From Aureitalea sp. L0-47 (GTDB lineage Bacteria > Bacteroidota > Bacteroidia > Flavobacteriales > Flavobacteriaceae), in assembly GCF_026126405.1 (NCBI RefSeq), contig NZ_JAFMTQ010000008.1, forward strand, positions 85,052 to 149,051: a stretch of DNA of 64,000 bases, given 5' to 3'. Made by a program: the position numbers and the translations under genes. The notes under the pieces were generated by a model. It was given only the letters and a program-made list of their open reading frames with translations. It was not told the DNA's origin and did no database searches. Below, piece by piece: positions 18,447-26,805 of this stretch; the first letter of the stretch is position 1, and every line of letters starts with the position of its first letter.

Positions 18447-18584
18447 ATGCAAGCACTTAATATACCATTAGTAGACTGGGGTAACGGCGTAATAATGATC
18501 GGGGTTTTTGCCCTGGTAGTCGTAGTCCTTATCGGGGTTACTATTTATTATATGTCTCAGGGTAAAAAGAAAGAAGACGAGTAA
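18447..18584 (+). CDS. 45-residue single-helix membrane protein at the end of the cco locus
   Basis: Reading from ATG at 18447 to TAA at 18582-18584 gives a 45-residue protein: a short N-terminus with DWGNGV, one membrane helix (about 15-36) and a charged tail GKKKEDE. It starts 11 bases after the SafE-like gene and ends six bases before the terminator, so it belongs to the same transcript. It resembles CcoQ/CcoS-type accessory peptides in shape. No name can be assigned. Confidence 0.7.
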   Translation: MQALNIPLVDWGNGVIMIGVFALVVVVLIGVTIYYMSQGKKKEDE

Positions 18585-18589
18585 AACAT

Positions 18590-18624
18590 AAAACGGGAGC
18601 AATTCGAAAACTGCATCCCGTTTT
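18590..18624. terminator. Bidirectional terminator after the cco locus
   Basis: AAAACGGGA (18590-18598) pairs with TCCCGTTTT (18616-18624), giving a stem that ends in T on either strand. It can end the cco transcript and the leftward hemN remnant. Confidence 0.75.
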
Positions 18625-18647
18625 ACGCTTCTAACTAATAAACCAAC

Positions 18648-18950
18648 TTAAACCGTCATAGAAAAGAGTTGAGTTTCCGGTTTTTTGCGTGTTAAGCGCA
18701 AATCGAAACTCATACACACGTTTCTTACGAACGGCCTACCTTTCTCAGTGACCTGAATTCGGTCACTTTCCATTTCGATCAAACCATCTGTTTCCATTTC
18801 TTTCAACCGGATCAAAACATCCGGAAGTTCATTAAACTTCATATCATCGCTTTTCCATGAAGTTTCGAAATGACACATCAGGTTTAAAATATGCGATCGA
18901 ACAATGAGATCTTCCTTGTTTAAAAGATGTCCCCTATATACAGGGAGTAT
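18648..18950 (-). pseudogene. hemN: 3' fragment of hemN (oxygen-independent coproporphyrinogen oxidase)
   Basis: Read on the minus strand from about 18950, the frame gives LPVYRGHLLNKED, then SHILNLMCHFETSW, DGLIEMESDRIQVTEKGRPF and VRNVCMSFDLRL, which is the C-terminal domain of HemN in order. A stop codon precedes it (18957-18959) and the radical SAM half with CxxxCxxC is absent, so only about 100 of some 450 residues remain. hemN often sits beside cco genes in this family, which supports a locus decayed in place. An internal ATG at 18878 could open 76 residues, but a functional product is unlikely. Confidence 0.8.
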
Positions 18951-19004
18951 GTTATTTCAACCAACCGTTGAGCACAAAACTAAGGTGAGGTGGTCTCAAA
19001 TAAT

Positions 19005-19018
19005 ATGATAATTATCAT
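19005..19018. promoter_or_regulatory. Perfect 14-bp palindrome, possible Fnr- or Fur-type site
   Basis: ATGATAATTATCAT is a perfect palindrome in the gap between the hemN remnant and the gene at 19093. It contains TGAT-N4-ATCA, the core of an Fnr/CRP site, and also overlapping GATAAT/ATTATC halves as in Fur boxes. Which, if either, applies cannot be told. Confidence 0.3.
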
Positions 19019-19092
19019 TTTAGAAATCTTCCTATGATGGTTTTATCGGGTATAAAATTTCCGTATTTTCACTAGCTGTAAAACCAAATACT

Positions 19093-19626
19093 ATGAACAG
19101 GATTTTAGGCATAGGATCGCGTATCGATCATCCCGAACACGGAAAAGGAGTAGTTACAAATGTAACAGCAAGGATGTACTGGGTAACATTTATCGATAAA
19201 GGACTCGAGACGATCGATGTAGATGATACCTTCGATATAATCGAAGCCGCTGAAGACGAAGTAGACACTGTGAGTTTTTATGAAGTTGAAAAAAGTCTAA
19301 GGGACATTCTCAAGAAATGGAGCGATGCCAGTGAGATCGTACCTATAGCAGATAAATTCAAAGGAGGTACAATGATCCTTAAACCAAAGGATATCTCCCT
19401 CTCAGAAAAAGAGATCCCTATCAATACTTTTTTTCACAAGATTGTAATGTTAAGGGATCGCTTGCGTGTATTGGAACAGAAGATCAATTCCAGCAAAACT
19501 ATGGATGATCAGGATAAGGTTGATCTTCAGCAGTACATAACGCGATGCTATGGCTCACTTACTACCTTTAATGTCCTGTTCAAAAATAATTCTCAAAATT
19601 TTAGGGGAGAGAGCACAAAAAAGTAA
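19093..19626 (+). CDS. Protein of unknown function with N-terminal SH3/tudor-like segment
   Basis: A 177-residue soluble protein. Residues about 6-50 follow the pattern GSRIDHPEHGKGVVTNV ... YWVTFIDKGLETI, as in small SH3/tudor-like barrels that bind nucleic acid or polymerase partners. The rest is helical and charged, with a coiled coil near 120-140 (RLRVLEQKINSS). It seems to be conserved in Flavobacteriaceae. No function is claimed. Confidence 0.75.
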   Translation: MNRILGIGSRIDHPEHGKGVVTNVTARMYWVTFIDKGLETIDVDDTFDIIEAAEDEVDTVSFYEVEKSLRDILKKWSDASEIVPIADKFKGGTMILKPKDISLSEKEIPINTFFHKIVMLRDRLRVLEQKINSSKTMDDQDKVDLQQYITRCYGSLTTFNVLFKNNSQNFRGESTKK

Positions 19627-19710
19627 TAAAGGAGCTGTTTAATTCGTTTTTATTCAATGAATTAACAACGAGTACCGGATTAATCGGTATCTTAGGTATC
19701 CCAATTCTTT

Positions 19711-20547
19711 ATGATGCTACTATTACAAGCCGATGAGAATGCAACTTGGTTGGCGCCCTATGCGTATGGGGTCGTGTTCGTTATATTACTCTTCGCCATC
19801 TTCAGGGCTTTCGAGAATTGGTATGCGGGAAGATATGATAAACCCCTCTTCAGGCATTACTTCGTATATAAGAAATTAAAACCCAATCAGGTTAAAATAC
19901 TAGAAGAGGAGTTTTTATTCTATCAGAAATTATCCGAGAAATACAAAAAACAATTTCGTCATCGTGTAGCAACCTTTATTTCCGAAAAAAGATTTATCGG
20001 AAGGGAAAGCCTGGAAATTGATGACCGCATCAAAGTTCTAATAGCTTCCATAGGGTGTATGCTGAGTTTTGGCAGAAAGAATTACGAATACAGCCTTATC
20101 GACTTCATCCTCGTCTATCCCGGGGAATTCTACAGTGCGATCAACGAATCTCATCACAAGGGAGAGTTCAATCCCAGGGAGAAAGCGCTTGTTTTAAGTT
20201 GGAAACATTTCGAGGATGGATTTAAAATCACCAACGACAACCTTAACCTGGGAATCCATGAATTCATGCATGCCATGCAGTTGGAAGCCAAACAGCGAAG
20301 TGATATAGATTCGTCGCGTTTTGTCAAGCAATTCCAGAATATTCTAAGGCGACTTACCAACGAAGATGTAAAGCACAAACTGGATGAAACGCGCTATTTC
20401 AGGGAATACGCGTTTTCCAATCAGTATGAATTTATGGCTGTACTGGCAGAGTATTTTATCGAATCCCCTGAGGAGTTCAAGTCGCACTTTCCAACCCTGT
20501 ACAAATACACTCAGAATTTACTTAATTTCAGGTATGCCGGGTACTAA
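19711..20547 (+). CDS. MtfA-like zinc-dependent peptidase (M90 family)
   Basis: A 278-residue protein with an N-terminal membrane helix (about 15-33) and the zinc site HEFMH at 183-187, with a distant glutamate in FMAVLAEYFIE. MtfA in E. coli is a cytosolic peptidase that also titrates the repressor Mlc; here a membrane anchor is added and no Mlc is in sight. Two ATG codons in a row open the frame. Its 3' end overlaps that of ypdA by 20 bases on the other strand. Confidence 0.85.
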   Translation: MMLLLQADENATWLAPYAYGVVFVILLFAIFRAFENWYAGRYDKPLFRHYFVYKKLKPNQVKILEEEFLFYQKLSEKYKKQFRHRVATFISEKRFIGRESLEIDDRIKVLIASIGCMLSFGRKNYEYSLIDFILVYPGEFYSAINESHHKGEFNPREKALVLSWKHFEDGFKITNDNLNLGIHEFMHAMQLEAKQRSDIDSSRFVKQFQNILRRLTNEDVKHKLDETRYFREYAFSNQYEFMAVLAEYFIESPEEFKSHFPTLYKYTQNLLNFRYAGY

Positions 20548-21505
20548 CCCGGGAAAGAATATTCTCCAGGATGATCTTCGCGTGAACCCTGCTGTTTTCA
20601 ATAAACCATTTATGAGTTTCCATTCCGCCGCAGATCACACCCGCCAGGTATAAGCCGGGAATATTTGATTCCATTGTGTCGGGATCGTATGCAGGGAAGT
20701 AGTTGCCATCTTCAGAGAGCTTCACACCAATCGATTTAAGGAATTCGAAATTCGGACGATAACCGGTAAGCGCTACCACAAAATCATTATCGAGTGTTTG
20801 CTCGCCATCAGGAGTGGAAATTACTACCTCGTTATCTCTAATTTCTTTTATTTCTGAATTGTAGATGGCTTTTATACTTCCTTCGGCTATACGGTTCTCA
20901 ATATCAGGCTTCACCCAATACTTAACCCGCTCCCCGATGGATGGACCACGGACTACCATAGTAACCTCGCCGCCTTTTCGCCAGATCTCCAGTGCGGCGT
21001 CAACCGCCGAATTACTTGCGCCTACCACGATGGTCTTTCGCATAACGTAGGGATGTGCTTCCTTGAAATAATGAGAGACTTTCTGAAGATCTTCCCCCGG
21101 AACATCCAGTAATTTAGGGATGTCGTAAAAACCGGTGCAAACGATAATATTTTTAGCTGTATACGATGACTTGCTCGATTTGATCTCGAAAATATCCCCT
21201 TGTTTCTCAACAGCCTCTACTTTTTCGTACAGGTTGATGTTCAGGTGGTTGGATGTCGCTACCCTTCGATAATACTCCAGGGCTTCATCCCGATTCGGTT
21301 TTGCACTGTTGCTTATGAATGGAATATCGTCTATTTCCAGCTTTTCAGAAGTGGAAAAGAAGGTCATATTTAATGGGTAATTGTACAGGGAATTGGTGAG
21401 GGTACCCTTTTCTAATACTACATAGTCCAACCCTTTTTTCTTACATTCCAGTGCGCAGGCGATCCCTATGGGACCACCTCCGATAATCAATACATCCAGC
21501 CTCAT
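20528..21505 (-). CDS. ypdA: YpdA-family bacillithiol disulfide reductase
   Basis: FAD- and NADPH-dependent oxidoreductase of 325 residues, predicted to recycle oxidised bacillithiol. The FAD loop GGGPIG (9-14) and the second dinucleotide loop VGASNSA (161-167) are clear, and the C-terminal GLYLAGVICGG closes the FAD site. I choose the ATG at 21505: the longer frame from TTG at 21538 would begin upstream of a -7 promoter element. Presence of this enzyme suggests that the cell uses bacillithiol. Confidence 0.88.
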   Translation of the reverse strand: MRLDVLIIGGGPIGIACALECKKKGLDYVVLEKGTLTNSLYNYPLNMTFFSTSEKLEIDDIPFISNSAKPNRDEALEYYRRVATSNHLNINLYEKVEAVEKQGDIFEIKSSKSSYTAKNIIVCTGFYDIPKLLDVPGEDLQKVSHYFKEAHPYVMRKTIVVGASNSAVDAALEIWRKGGEVTMVVRGPSIGERVKYWVKPDIENRIAEGSIKAIYNSEIKEIRDNEVVISTPDGEQTLDNDFVVALTGYRPNFEFLKSIGVKLSEDGNYFPAYDPDTMESNIPGLYLAGVICGGMETHKWFIENSRVHAKIILENILSRVSTRHT

Positions 21506-21527
21506 ACTCACAACAAATTGTTTGTGG

Positions 21528-21535
21528 CAAAGATA
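21528..21535 (-). promoter_or_regulatory. Candidate -7 element for ypdA
   Basis: On the minus strand this reads TATCTTTG (TAnnTTTG), 22 bases before the ATG at 21505. Its position decides against the TTG start at 21538. Confidence 0.45.
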
Positions 21536-21536
21536 C

Positions 21537-21573
21537 AAAAAGCCCGACTCTTACTACTTAAAAAGAGTCGGGC
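21537..21573 (-). terminator. Terminator downstream of the beta-propeller gene
   Basis: An 11-bp stem (21542-21552 with 21563-21573, GC-rich GCCCGACTC arm) is followed on the minus strand by five T. It lies 25 bases after the stop of the secreted beta-propeller gene and just before the ypdA promoter. Confidence 0.8.
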
Positions 21574-21597
21574 GAGACCTGCTTATCCAACAGCAGC

Positions 21598-22722
21598 CTA
21601 CTTAAACATTACCACAATTTTTTGGGTAATTCTGTTCTCACCGTTCGTGGCTGAAAGGAAATAGATTCCTTCAGCGAGATGTGATGCATTATATGTTCGA
21701 TTGATTGATGGATCTATGGAGTCGATCAGCATTCCCTGGGTATTATGTAAATAGAATGTGTTGTAGTTATTCATTGCCTGATCGGTAATAGTGAAAGCGG
21801 TACCGATCGTGGGAGTCACCATAATGAGCTTAAGGGCGTTCTCCCTAACGGCTAAAGGGATATCGTCCCTTATTACGATCGCATTTGGCGTGTTTAGCAC
21901 CCCAATATCTACAAAGTTTTCGATGAAATTATAACTACTGTCATATCTCCTTACCGAACCGTCCGAGCCAACACCTATTAGCAGGTCTCCATTCGGAAAG
22001 AAAGCGAAACCTTCGCATCCGTTAACACCTGTAATAAGGTCTTCTACGAAATTTCCATTGGAATCGAATCGTTTGATTATACCACTATTATAGTTGAATA
22101 CGATAAGATCTCCCCCCGGTTCGAAAAAGATATTCGTAGGGCCCTGTAAGCCGGTATCGATAAATAGACCGAGATCATCACCGTTAGTTCCGTCGAACTT
22201 GCGGATAGTGGATTGACCATAGGAAGAAACATAAAAGTCACCATTGCTATCCCAGTCGATCCCGATACTTTGCACCACACCTACTTCTGAGAATTCATCC
22301 ACAAAGGTTCCGTCCAATTGATATCTAAGTACTTTATTATCGGTATTACTCCATTGAAGCACGTACAAGAGGCCATCTGGTCCGATCTTCATGCGTGTTG
22401 GACCAGCTATACCTTCTGCGAAGTTTTCTATCAGGTTTCCTGTGTCCCATTCGTGTTTTGAAATAATTCCGGCAGTGCTTAGGTTGGATATCAAAACAGC
22501 TTGTTCATTGTCCAGGAAGATAATATCCTGTGGCCAGACGATACCGTCGGCGTCATTCATCAAAGCGCCCTCGTAAGTACCGTTTTCATCGAATTTGGCG
22601 ATCTGCCAGGGACCGGTGCTAAAACTTCCGGCATCGGAAACATAAACTGCCAGGTTTTGTCCTGAAATTCCTGCTGCCATTAACAGGAGTATGATTGTTG
22701 CGAATAGTTTACATCTTTTCAT
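21598..22722 (-). CDS. Secreted NHL/beta-propeller-like protein with type IX sorting-like C-terminus
   Basis: A 374-residue protein with a signal peptide (about 1-21, ending ISGQ) and a run of propeller-type repeats built on patterns such as DGLLYVLQW, NGDFYVSSYG, GGDLIVFNYN and NGDLLIGVGSDG. The last 80 residues (TYNASHLAEGIYFLSATNG ... TQKIVVMFK) have the form of a type A type IX secretion sorting domain. It is therefore probably exported across the outer membrane and attached or released there. No ligand or enzyme activity can be read. Confidence 0.85.
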   Translation of the reverse strand: MKRCKLFATIILLLMAAGISGQNLAVYVSDAGSFSTGPWQIAKFDENGTYEGALMNDADGIVWPQDIIFLDNEQAVLISNLSTAGIISKHEWDTGNLIENFAEGIAGPTRMKIGPDGLLYVLQWSNTDNKVLRYQLDGTFVDEFSEVGVVQSIGIDWDSNGDFYVSSYGQSTIRKFDGTNGDDLGLFIDTGLQGPTNIFFEPGGDLIVFNYNSGIIKRFDSNGNFVEDLITGVNGCEGFAFFPNGDLLIGVGSDGSVRRYDSSYNFIENFVDIGVLNTPNAIVIRDDIPLAVRENALKLIMVTPTIGTAFTITDQAMNNYNTFYLHNTQGMLIDSIDPSINRTYNASHLAEGIYFLSATNGENRITQKIVVMFK

Positions 22723-22814
22723 AGTGTATGAGTTTTAAGGATTGCAGTCCGAAATTGCCCAAAAACCTTCAGAAAAGGGTTTGAAATTATAATTCTGTAC
22801 TCTTGATTTAAAAA

Positions 22815-23906
22815 TTAAGACCTAAGTATAGTGTTCTTAAACTGGGTGGGAGTGCAGCCGTATTTCTTTTTGAAGGCACTGTAAAACGTGGCCTTATTGT
22901 TGAAACCCACTTCGTAGTAGATATTCTGAATGGAGAGGTCTGACGATTCTTTTAAGAGACCTTCAGCCTCCTGAAGGCGATAGTCGTTTATGAACTGGTT
23001 GAAATTCTTTCCAGCCATGTCGTTGATCACCTTTGAGAGTAAATGTGTGGAAAAACCAAGCTGATCTGCCAAATGCACCAAACGCAGTTCATTTTCGATA
23101 TAGGGTTTTTTGGTTTCCATGTATTTGGTGAGATTCTTATACAATTCATTTAATAACGATTGTTCGAAGCTTTCTTTTTTATTCCGAAGGGGTATAAACA
23201 ATTGCCTGTAAAATTCTCCATCGAAGATTTGTGGTTGTTTGAATATGAAGAACCCAATGGCATAAATTGAAAAACTCATGGTTAAGGATATGGCGTAATC
23301 CCACTGACTGTTGAAAAAAGGAAATTTTACCAAAATGTAATATGAAGCATATGCTAAGATGAACAGTGAATAAAGGCTTACCATAATTGTGGCCCAACGA
23401 TGTCTTAATCGCAAGTATTCCGTAGTGCTTTTCCTGTTTATATAGATCAAACGAACAACCAGCAGCGTATAGAAAATCATATGGCCTGCCGCGAACCAGG
23501 GGTTTCGGACGAGCCAGAGTAACGGAATCTCGACTTCAGTCCAGCCTAAATAGCGCAGCCAGATGGTGATATTTGGGATTAGTATAATGATAGCCGGGAT
23601 GAAATGAAGTAAAAGGTTGAATTTCGTATTATTCTTGTACAGATTCAGAAAATAGAGAAGGAGCAGGGGCCCAGTGATATAGTAACATGCCTGGGGGATC
23701 AGAACAAAGTAGGGGAAAACAGTTTCGTATCTCGTCCAGTAAAGGACATACTGAAATAGTATCACTGAAAAAGCAAGTACCAGGAAGGCGATAGGGTAAT
23801 TCTTTTTGTTTTTCCCTGTGATAAGGAGAACAAATAAGAACAAACCCATGGCAACTGCGAACAGGAATAGCGAGGTCCAGGTATCAAATGATGGTGGTTG
23901 CTGCAT
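22815..23906 (-). CDS. Membrane-anchored AraC-family transcriptional regulator
   Basis: A 363-residue protein with seven membrane helices in the first ~230 residues and a cytoplasmic AraC-type HTH domain at the end (LADQLGFSTHLLSKVINDM and IYYEVGFNNKATFYSAFKKK). This layout is common in Bacteroidota and implies direct signalling from membrane to DNA. I use the ATG at 23906; a TTG six bases upstream opens the frame. Its targets are unknown; the secreted propeller gene downstream on the same strand is a possible one. Confidence 0.88.
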   Translation of the reverse strand: MQQPPSFDTWTSLFLFAVAMGLFLFVLLITGKNKKNYPIAFLVLAFSVILFQYVLYWTRYETVFPYFVLIPQACYYITGPLLLLYFLNLYKNNTKFNLLLHFIPAIIILIPNITIWLRYLGWTEVEIPLLWLVRNPWFAAGHMIFYTLLVVRLIYINRKSTTEYLRLRHRWATIMVSLYSLFILAYASYYILVKFPFFNSQWDYAISLTMSFSIYAIGFFIFKQPQIFDGEFYRQLFIPLRNKKESFEQSLLNELYKNLTKYMETKKPYIENELRLVHLADQLGFSTHLLSKVINDMAGKNFNQFINDYRLQEAEGLLKESSDLSIQNIYYEVGFNNKATFYSAFKKKYGCTPTQFKNTILRS

Positions 23907-23976
23907 AACCAAATATAACCGGGAAGTTACTTAGTTCGCAACAAAATGATGTCTTGAATTATAAATTCAGACTAAT

Positions 23977-24633
23977 TTATGCAGTGATTGATTTCAAGCC
24001 GGCAATTGTAGATGTTGGGTCTTCGGAACGGAACACATAACTTCCGGCAACAAGTACATCCGCTCCTGCTTCCACAAGTTGGGCGGCATTCTTGTTTGTC
24101 ACACCTCCATCTATCTCTATCAATGTAGAAGCTCCCTGATCCGTGATCATTTGTTTTAGGGATCTTACCTTGGAATAGGTATTCTCTATGAAGCTTTGGC
24201 CTCCAAATCCGGGATTCACACTCATAATACAAACCATGTCGATGTCCTTTAACGTGTCTTCGAGTAAAGAAACATTGGTATGCGGGTTAAGCGCCACACC
24301 AGCCTGCATACCTTCCGCTTTGATAGCCTGCAGCGTTCGGTGGAGGTGTGTGCAGGCTTCATAGTGCACTGTAAGAACGTTAACGCCCAGGTCGGCAAAG
24401 GTCTTAATATATCTGTCCGGATCCACGATCATCAGGTGGGTATCCAGCGTTTTATTTGCGTGTTGGGCAATGGCCTTGATCACAGGCATTCCGAAGGATA
24501 TATTCGGAACAAAAACCCCGTCCATAACATCGAGGTGGAACCAATCTGCTTCACTGTTGTTCACCAATTCACAATCACGTTGCAGGTTGGCGAAATCGGC
24601 GGCTAGGATCGAAGGTGCAATAAGTGCGCTCAT
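23977..24633 (-). CDS. rpe: Ribulose-phosphate 3-epimerase
   Basis: Interconverts ribulose 5-phosphate and xylulose 5-phosphate in the pentose phosphate pathway. The 218-residue TIM barrel has the family motifs IAPSILAADFANL, HLDVMDGVFVPNISFG, MSVNPGFGGQSFI and VDGG-like EIDGGVTNKNA. It starts four bases after the stop of a BLUF gene, so it is probably cotranscribed with that gene. Confidence 0.95.
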   Translation of the reverse strand: MSALIAPSILAADFANLQRDCELVNNSEADWFHLDVMDGVFVPNISFGMPVIKAIAQHANKTLDTHLMIVDPDRYIKTFADLGVNVLTVHYEACTHLHRTLQAIKAEGMQAGVALNPHTNVSLLEDTLKDIDMVCIMSVNPGFGGQSFIENTYSKVRSLKQMITDQGASTLIEIDGGVTNKNAAQLVEAGADVLVAGSYVFRSEDPTSTIAGLKSITA

Positions 24634-24637
24634 AAAT

Positions 24638-25030
24638 TCAGAGTAGAAAAGGCTCGAGTAGGCCTTTTACATATTTTAAGTTGGGAGAATCTTCAATTTG
24701 GTTCAGGTAAGTTTCTATGGTTTGTAATTCTTCCTTCGATTTCACAATACTGAACCTGGATTTATAGTTCTCGAATATTCTTCGTTTGCATTTCTGCTTT
24801 AAGATCACAAAGATATTGTTGTGCCGCGAATCCTGCTCAATTTTCTCGTATAAATTTAAGAGGGTCTCTTCTTCACCTTCAAGTACCTGGAGAAACTTAC
24901 CACTCTGGTATAACAAAATGCCGGTTATATTCCCGGAAGCATTGTAGTGCTGGGTTGTAGAAAAAAGTTCATTTAAATCATTTTCGGTAATACCGGAACG
25001 GGCACTACTCACATAACAAATAGTGAACAT
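24638..25030 (-). CDS. BLUF-domain blue-light sensor protein (copy 1)
   Basis: A 130-residue protein consisting only of a BLUF domain, which binds FAD and senses blue light. The photochemical residues are present with the correct spacing: Tyr6, Asn30 and Gln48. In the segment equivalent to the usual F..W.M it reads RIFENYKSRF, so the semi-conserved tryptophan and methionine are not kept. With no output domain it must act through a partner. It lies 66 bases downstream of a second BLUF gene and four bases upstream of rpe. Confidence 0.9.
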   Translation of the reverse strand: MFTICYVSSARSGITENDLNELFSTTQHYNASGNITGILLYQSGKFLQVLEGEEETLLNLYEKIEQDSRHNNIFVILKQKCKRRIFENYKSRFSIVKSKEELQTIETYLNQIEDSPNLKYVKGLLEPFLL

Positions 25031-25096
25031 GAGGGTTTGGTTGTTTGTCCGAATATATAAAAAAAGACGATAACTAAACCATTCATGGGGTGCTGT

Positions 25097-25504
25097 TTAG
25101 GTATATTTTAGAAAGGGCTGAACGATTTCCACAAGTCTTTGAACGTTACCTTCAAAATTTTCCTTCAACCAATTGAGATAGAGGTTCAGTTTAAAGACCT
25201 CCTGTTCATTATTGACAATGGTGAATCCGTTGGCGTAATTTTCGAATATGCGTTGCTTGATTTCACGATCGGTGAGCTTGATAAGATGATGGTGTCTTAC
25301 ATCGTTATCAATGCTATTATAAAGTTTTAATAACGGTGCTGCCTCACCTTCCATGATCTGCATGAAGTTCCCGTCTGAATAGAGAAGTATTCCGGTAATA
25401 TTCTGCTCAGTATTTTTCTGTATTGCTTCCTCGTAGAGATCAGCCAGCCCGTTTTCGTCAAGTGAGGGTGCTGCAGTGCTTACGTAACATATAGTCCGCA
25501 ACAT
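25097..25504 (-). CDS. BLUF-domain blue-light sensor protein (copy 2)
   Basis: A 135-residue stand-alone BLUF protein with Tyr7, Asn31 and Gln49 at the canonical spacing. It is a paralogue of the neighbouring copy (shared ICYVS, NITGILLY, RIFENY) and also replaces the usual Trp/Met positions (RIFENYANGF). It is the first gene after the rpoD terminator, so it likely has its own promoter and heads a BLUF-BLUF-rpe unit. Confidence 0.9.
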   Translation of the reverse strand: MLRTICYVSTAAPSLDENGLADLYEEAIQKNTEQNITGILLYSDGNFMQIMEGEAAPLLKLYNSIDNDVRHHHLIKLTDREIKQRIFENYANGFTIVNNEQEVFKLNLYLNWLKENFEGNVQRLVEIVQPFLKYT

Positions 25505-25528
25505 GATGGTTAGTTTACTTAAATATAC

Positions 25529-25558
25529 AAAAAAAACCCCCGGTAATCAGCCGGGGGT
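25529..25558 (-). terminator. Strong terminator 3' of rpoD
   Basis: An 8-bp GC stem (25536-25543 ACCCCCGG with 25551-25558) with a 7-base loop is followed on the minus strand by a T run. It separates rpoD from the BLUF genes. Confidence 0.85.
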
Positions 25559-25570
25559 CATTCATCAATC

Positions 25571-25600
25571 AAAAAACGAACAGTTATTTTATAAACTGTT
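25571..25600 (-). terminator. Second, weaker hairpin 3' of rpoD
   Basis: AACAGTT (25579-25585) pairs with AACTGTT (25594-25600) and is followed on the minus strand by a T-rich run. It sits between the rpoD stop and the stronger terminator. Confidence 0.45.
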
Positions 25601-25617
25601 GTTGCGGTTACCGGGTA

Positions 25618-26481
25618 TTAGCCCAGGTATGTTTTAAGGATCTTGCTTCGTGAAGTATGCTTCAGTCTGCGGATCGCTTTTTCTTTAATTTGTCGCACTC
25701 GCTCTCGTGTTAAGTCGAAAGTCTCACCAATTTCTTCCAGGGTCATTGGGTGTTGATCACCCAGCCCGAAATACAATCGGATCACATCGGCCTCGCGAGG
25801 AGTTAGTGTTTCGAGCGCTCGCTCTATCTCGGTTCTAAGCGATTCGTGTAACAGAGATCGATCCGGATTTGGCGATTCACCACTACGCAATACATCGTAG
25901 AGGTTTGAATCTTCTCCTTCTACTAAAGGAGCGTCCATTGATACGTGACGGCCGCTATTTTTCATAGACTCCTTCACATCGTTAATGGTCATATCCAGTT
26001 CTTTTGCGATTTCCTCGGCTGATGGCGGACGTTCGTGCGCTTGTTCCAGGAATGCAAATGTCTTATTGATCTTGTTTATACTTCCAATCTTATTCAGCGG
26101 AAGACGAACGATTCTGGACTGTTCGGCTAAGGCCTGAAGAATGGACTGACGAATCCACCAAACCGCGTAGGAAATAAATTTGAATCCCCTGGTTTCGTCA
26201 AAACGCTGAGCTGCTTTTATAAGCCCAAGGTTTCCCTCGTTGATCAAATCTGGGAGGGTAAGACCTTGATTTTGGTATTGCTTTGCTACCGAAACCACGA
26301 AACGCAAATTGGCTTTAGTTAACTTTTCCAGCGCAAGTTGATCTCCCGCTTTTATACGTTGTGCCAACTCTACTTCTTCGTCTGCTGTGATTAAGTCAAC
26401 TTTACCAATTTCCTGTAGGTACTTGTCTAAGGAAGCAGTTTCTCTATTCGTGACCTGCTTCGTAATTTTAAGTTGTCTCAT
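25618..26481 (-). CDS. rpoD: Primary sigma factor RpoD/SigA
   Basis: Directs RNA polymerase to housekeeping promoters. The 287-residue protein contains region 1.2 ([20 protein letters not shown]), region 2 ([18 protein letters not shown] ... [20 protein letters not shown]), region 3 and region 4 with the HTH ([20 protein letters not shown]). It lacks the large acidic region 1.1 of E. coli sigma70, as is usual for Bacteroidota primary sigma factors, which recognise TTG/TAnnTTTG promoters like those marked in this window. Confidence 0.95.
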   Translation of the reverse strand: MRQLKITKQVTNRETASLDKYLQEIGKVDLITADEEVELAQRIKAGDQLALEKLTKANLRFVVSVAKQYQNQGLTLPDLINEGNLGLIKAAQRFDETRGFKFISYAVWWIRQSILQALAEQSRIVRLPLNKIGSINKINKTFAFLEQAHERPPSAEEIAKELDMTINDVKESMKNSGRHVSMDAPLVEGEDSNLYDVLRSGESPNPDRSLLHESLRTEIERALETLTPREADVIRLYFGLGDQHPMTLEEIGETFDLTRERVRQIKEKAIRRLKHTSRSKILKTYLG

Positions 26482-26677
26482 TAAGGTTTACCTGTCTTAA
26501 GTTAAATTCGCTTTGGTAGTTATACGTATAAAAGATGCCTTTTGTTACAAAAGGTTGTTTGTTTTTCGGTAAAAAGTATCTTTTAGCTGGTCAACAGAGG
26601 GTTAAATTTACATTAAATTTGATTAGATATCAAATAATACTCCCTGGTGGTTCTAGAAATGGATTTCGCACCGCATC

Positions 26678-26703
26678 AAAAAAAATCGCCACAAACGTGG
26701 CGA
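26678..26703 (-). terminator. Leftward terminator within the rpoD upstream gap
   Basis: TCGCCAC (26686-26692) pairs with GTGGCGA (26697-26703) around aaac, followed on the minus strand by eight T. No coding gene ends here. Confidence 0.75.
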
Positions 26704-26805
26704 ATTCTCTAAGCTGACGCTTTAAGTATCTTATTTTTTATCTTGGAATAAATTCTTTAGGGTATCAGGTCTGGACTTATCTTATGTGAGCAAAAAGGTT
26801 GCGTC

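Noticed and set aside
18648..18878. A stand-alone 76-residue gene
   Set aside because: The frame continues upstream of its ATG with clear HemN sequence, so it is the end of a broken gene and not a small gene.
26535..26717. Plus-strand 60-residue frame upstream of rpoD
   Set aside because: It crosses a terminator hairpin and has no recognisable features; more likely chance.
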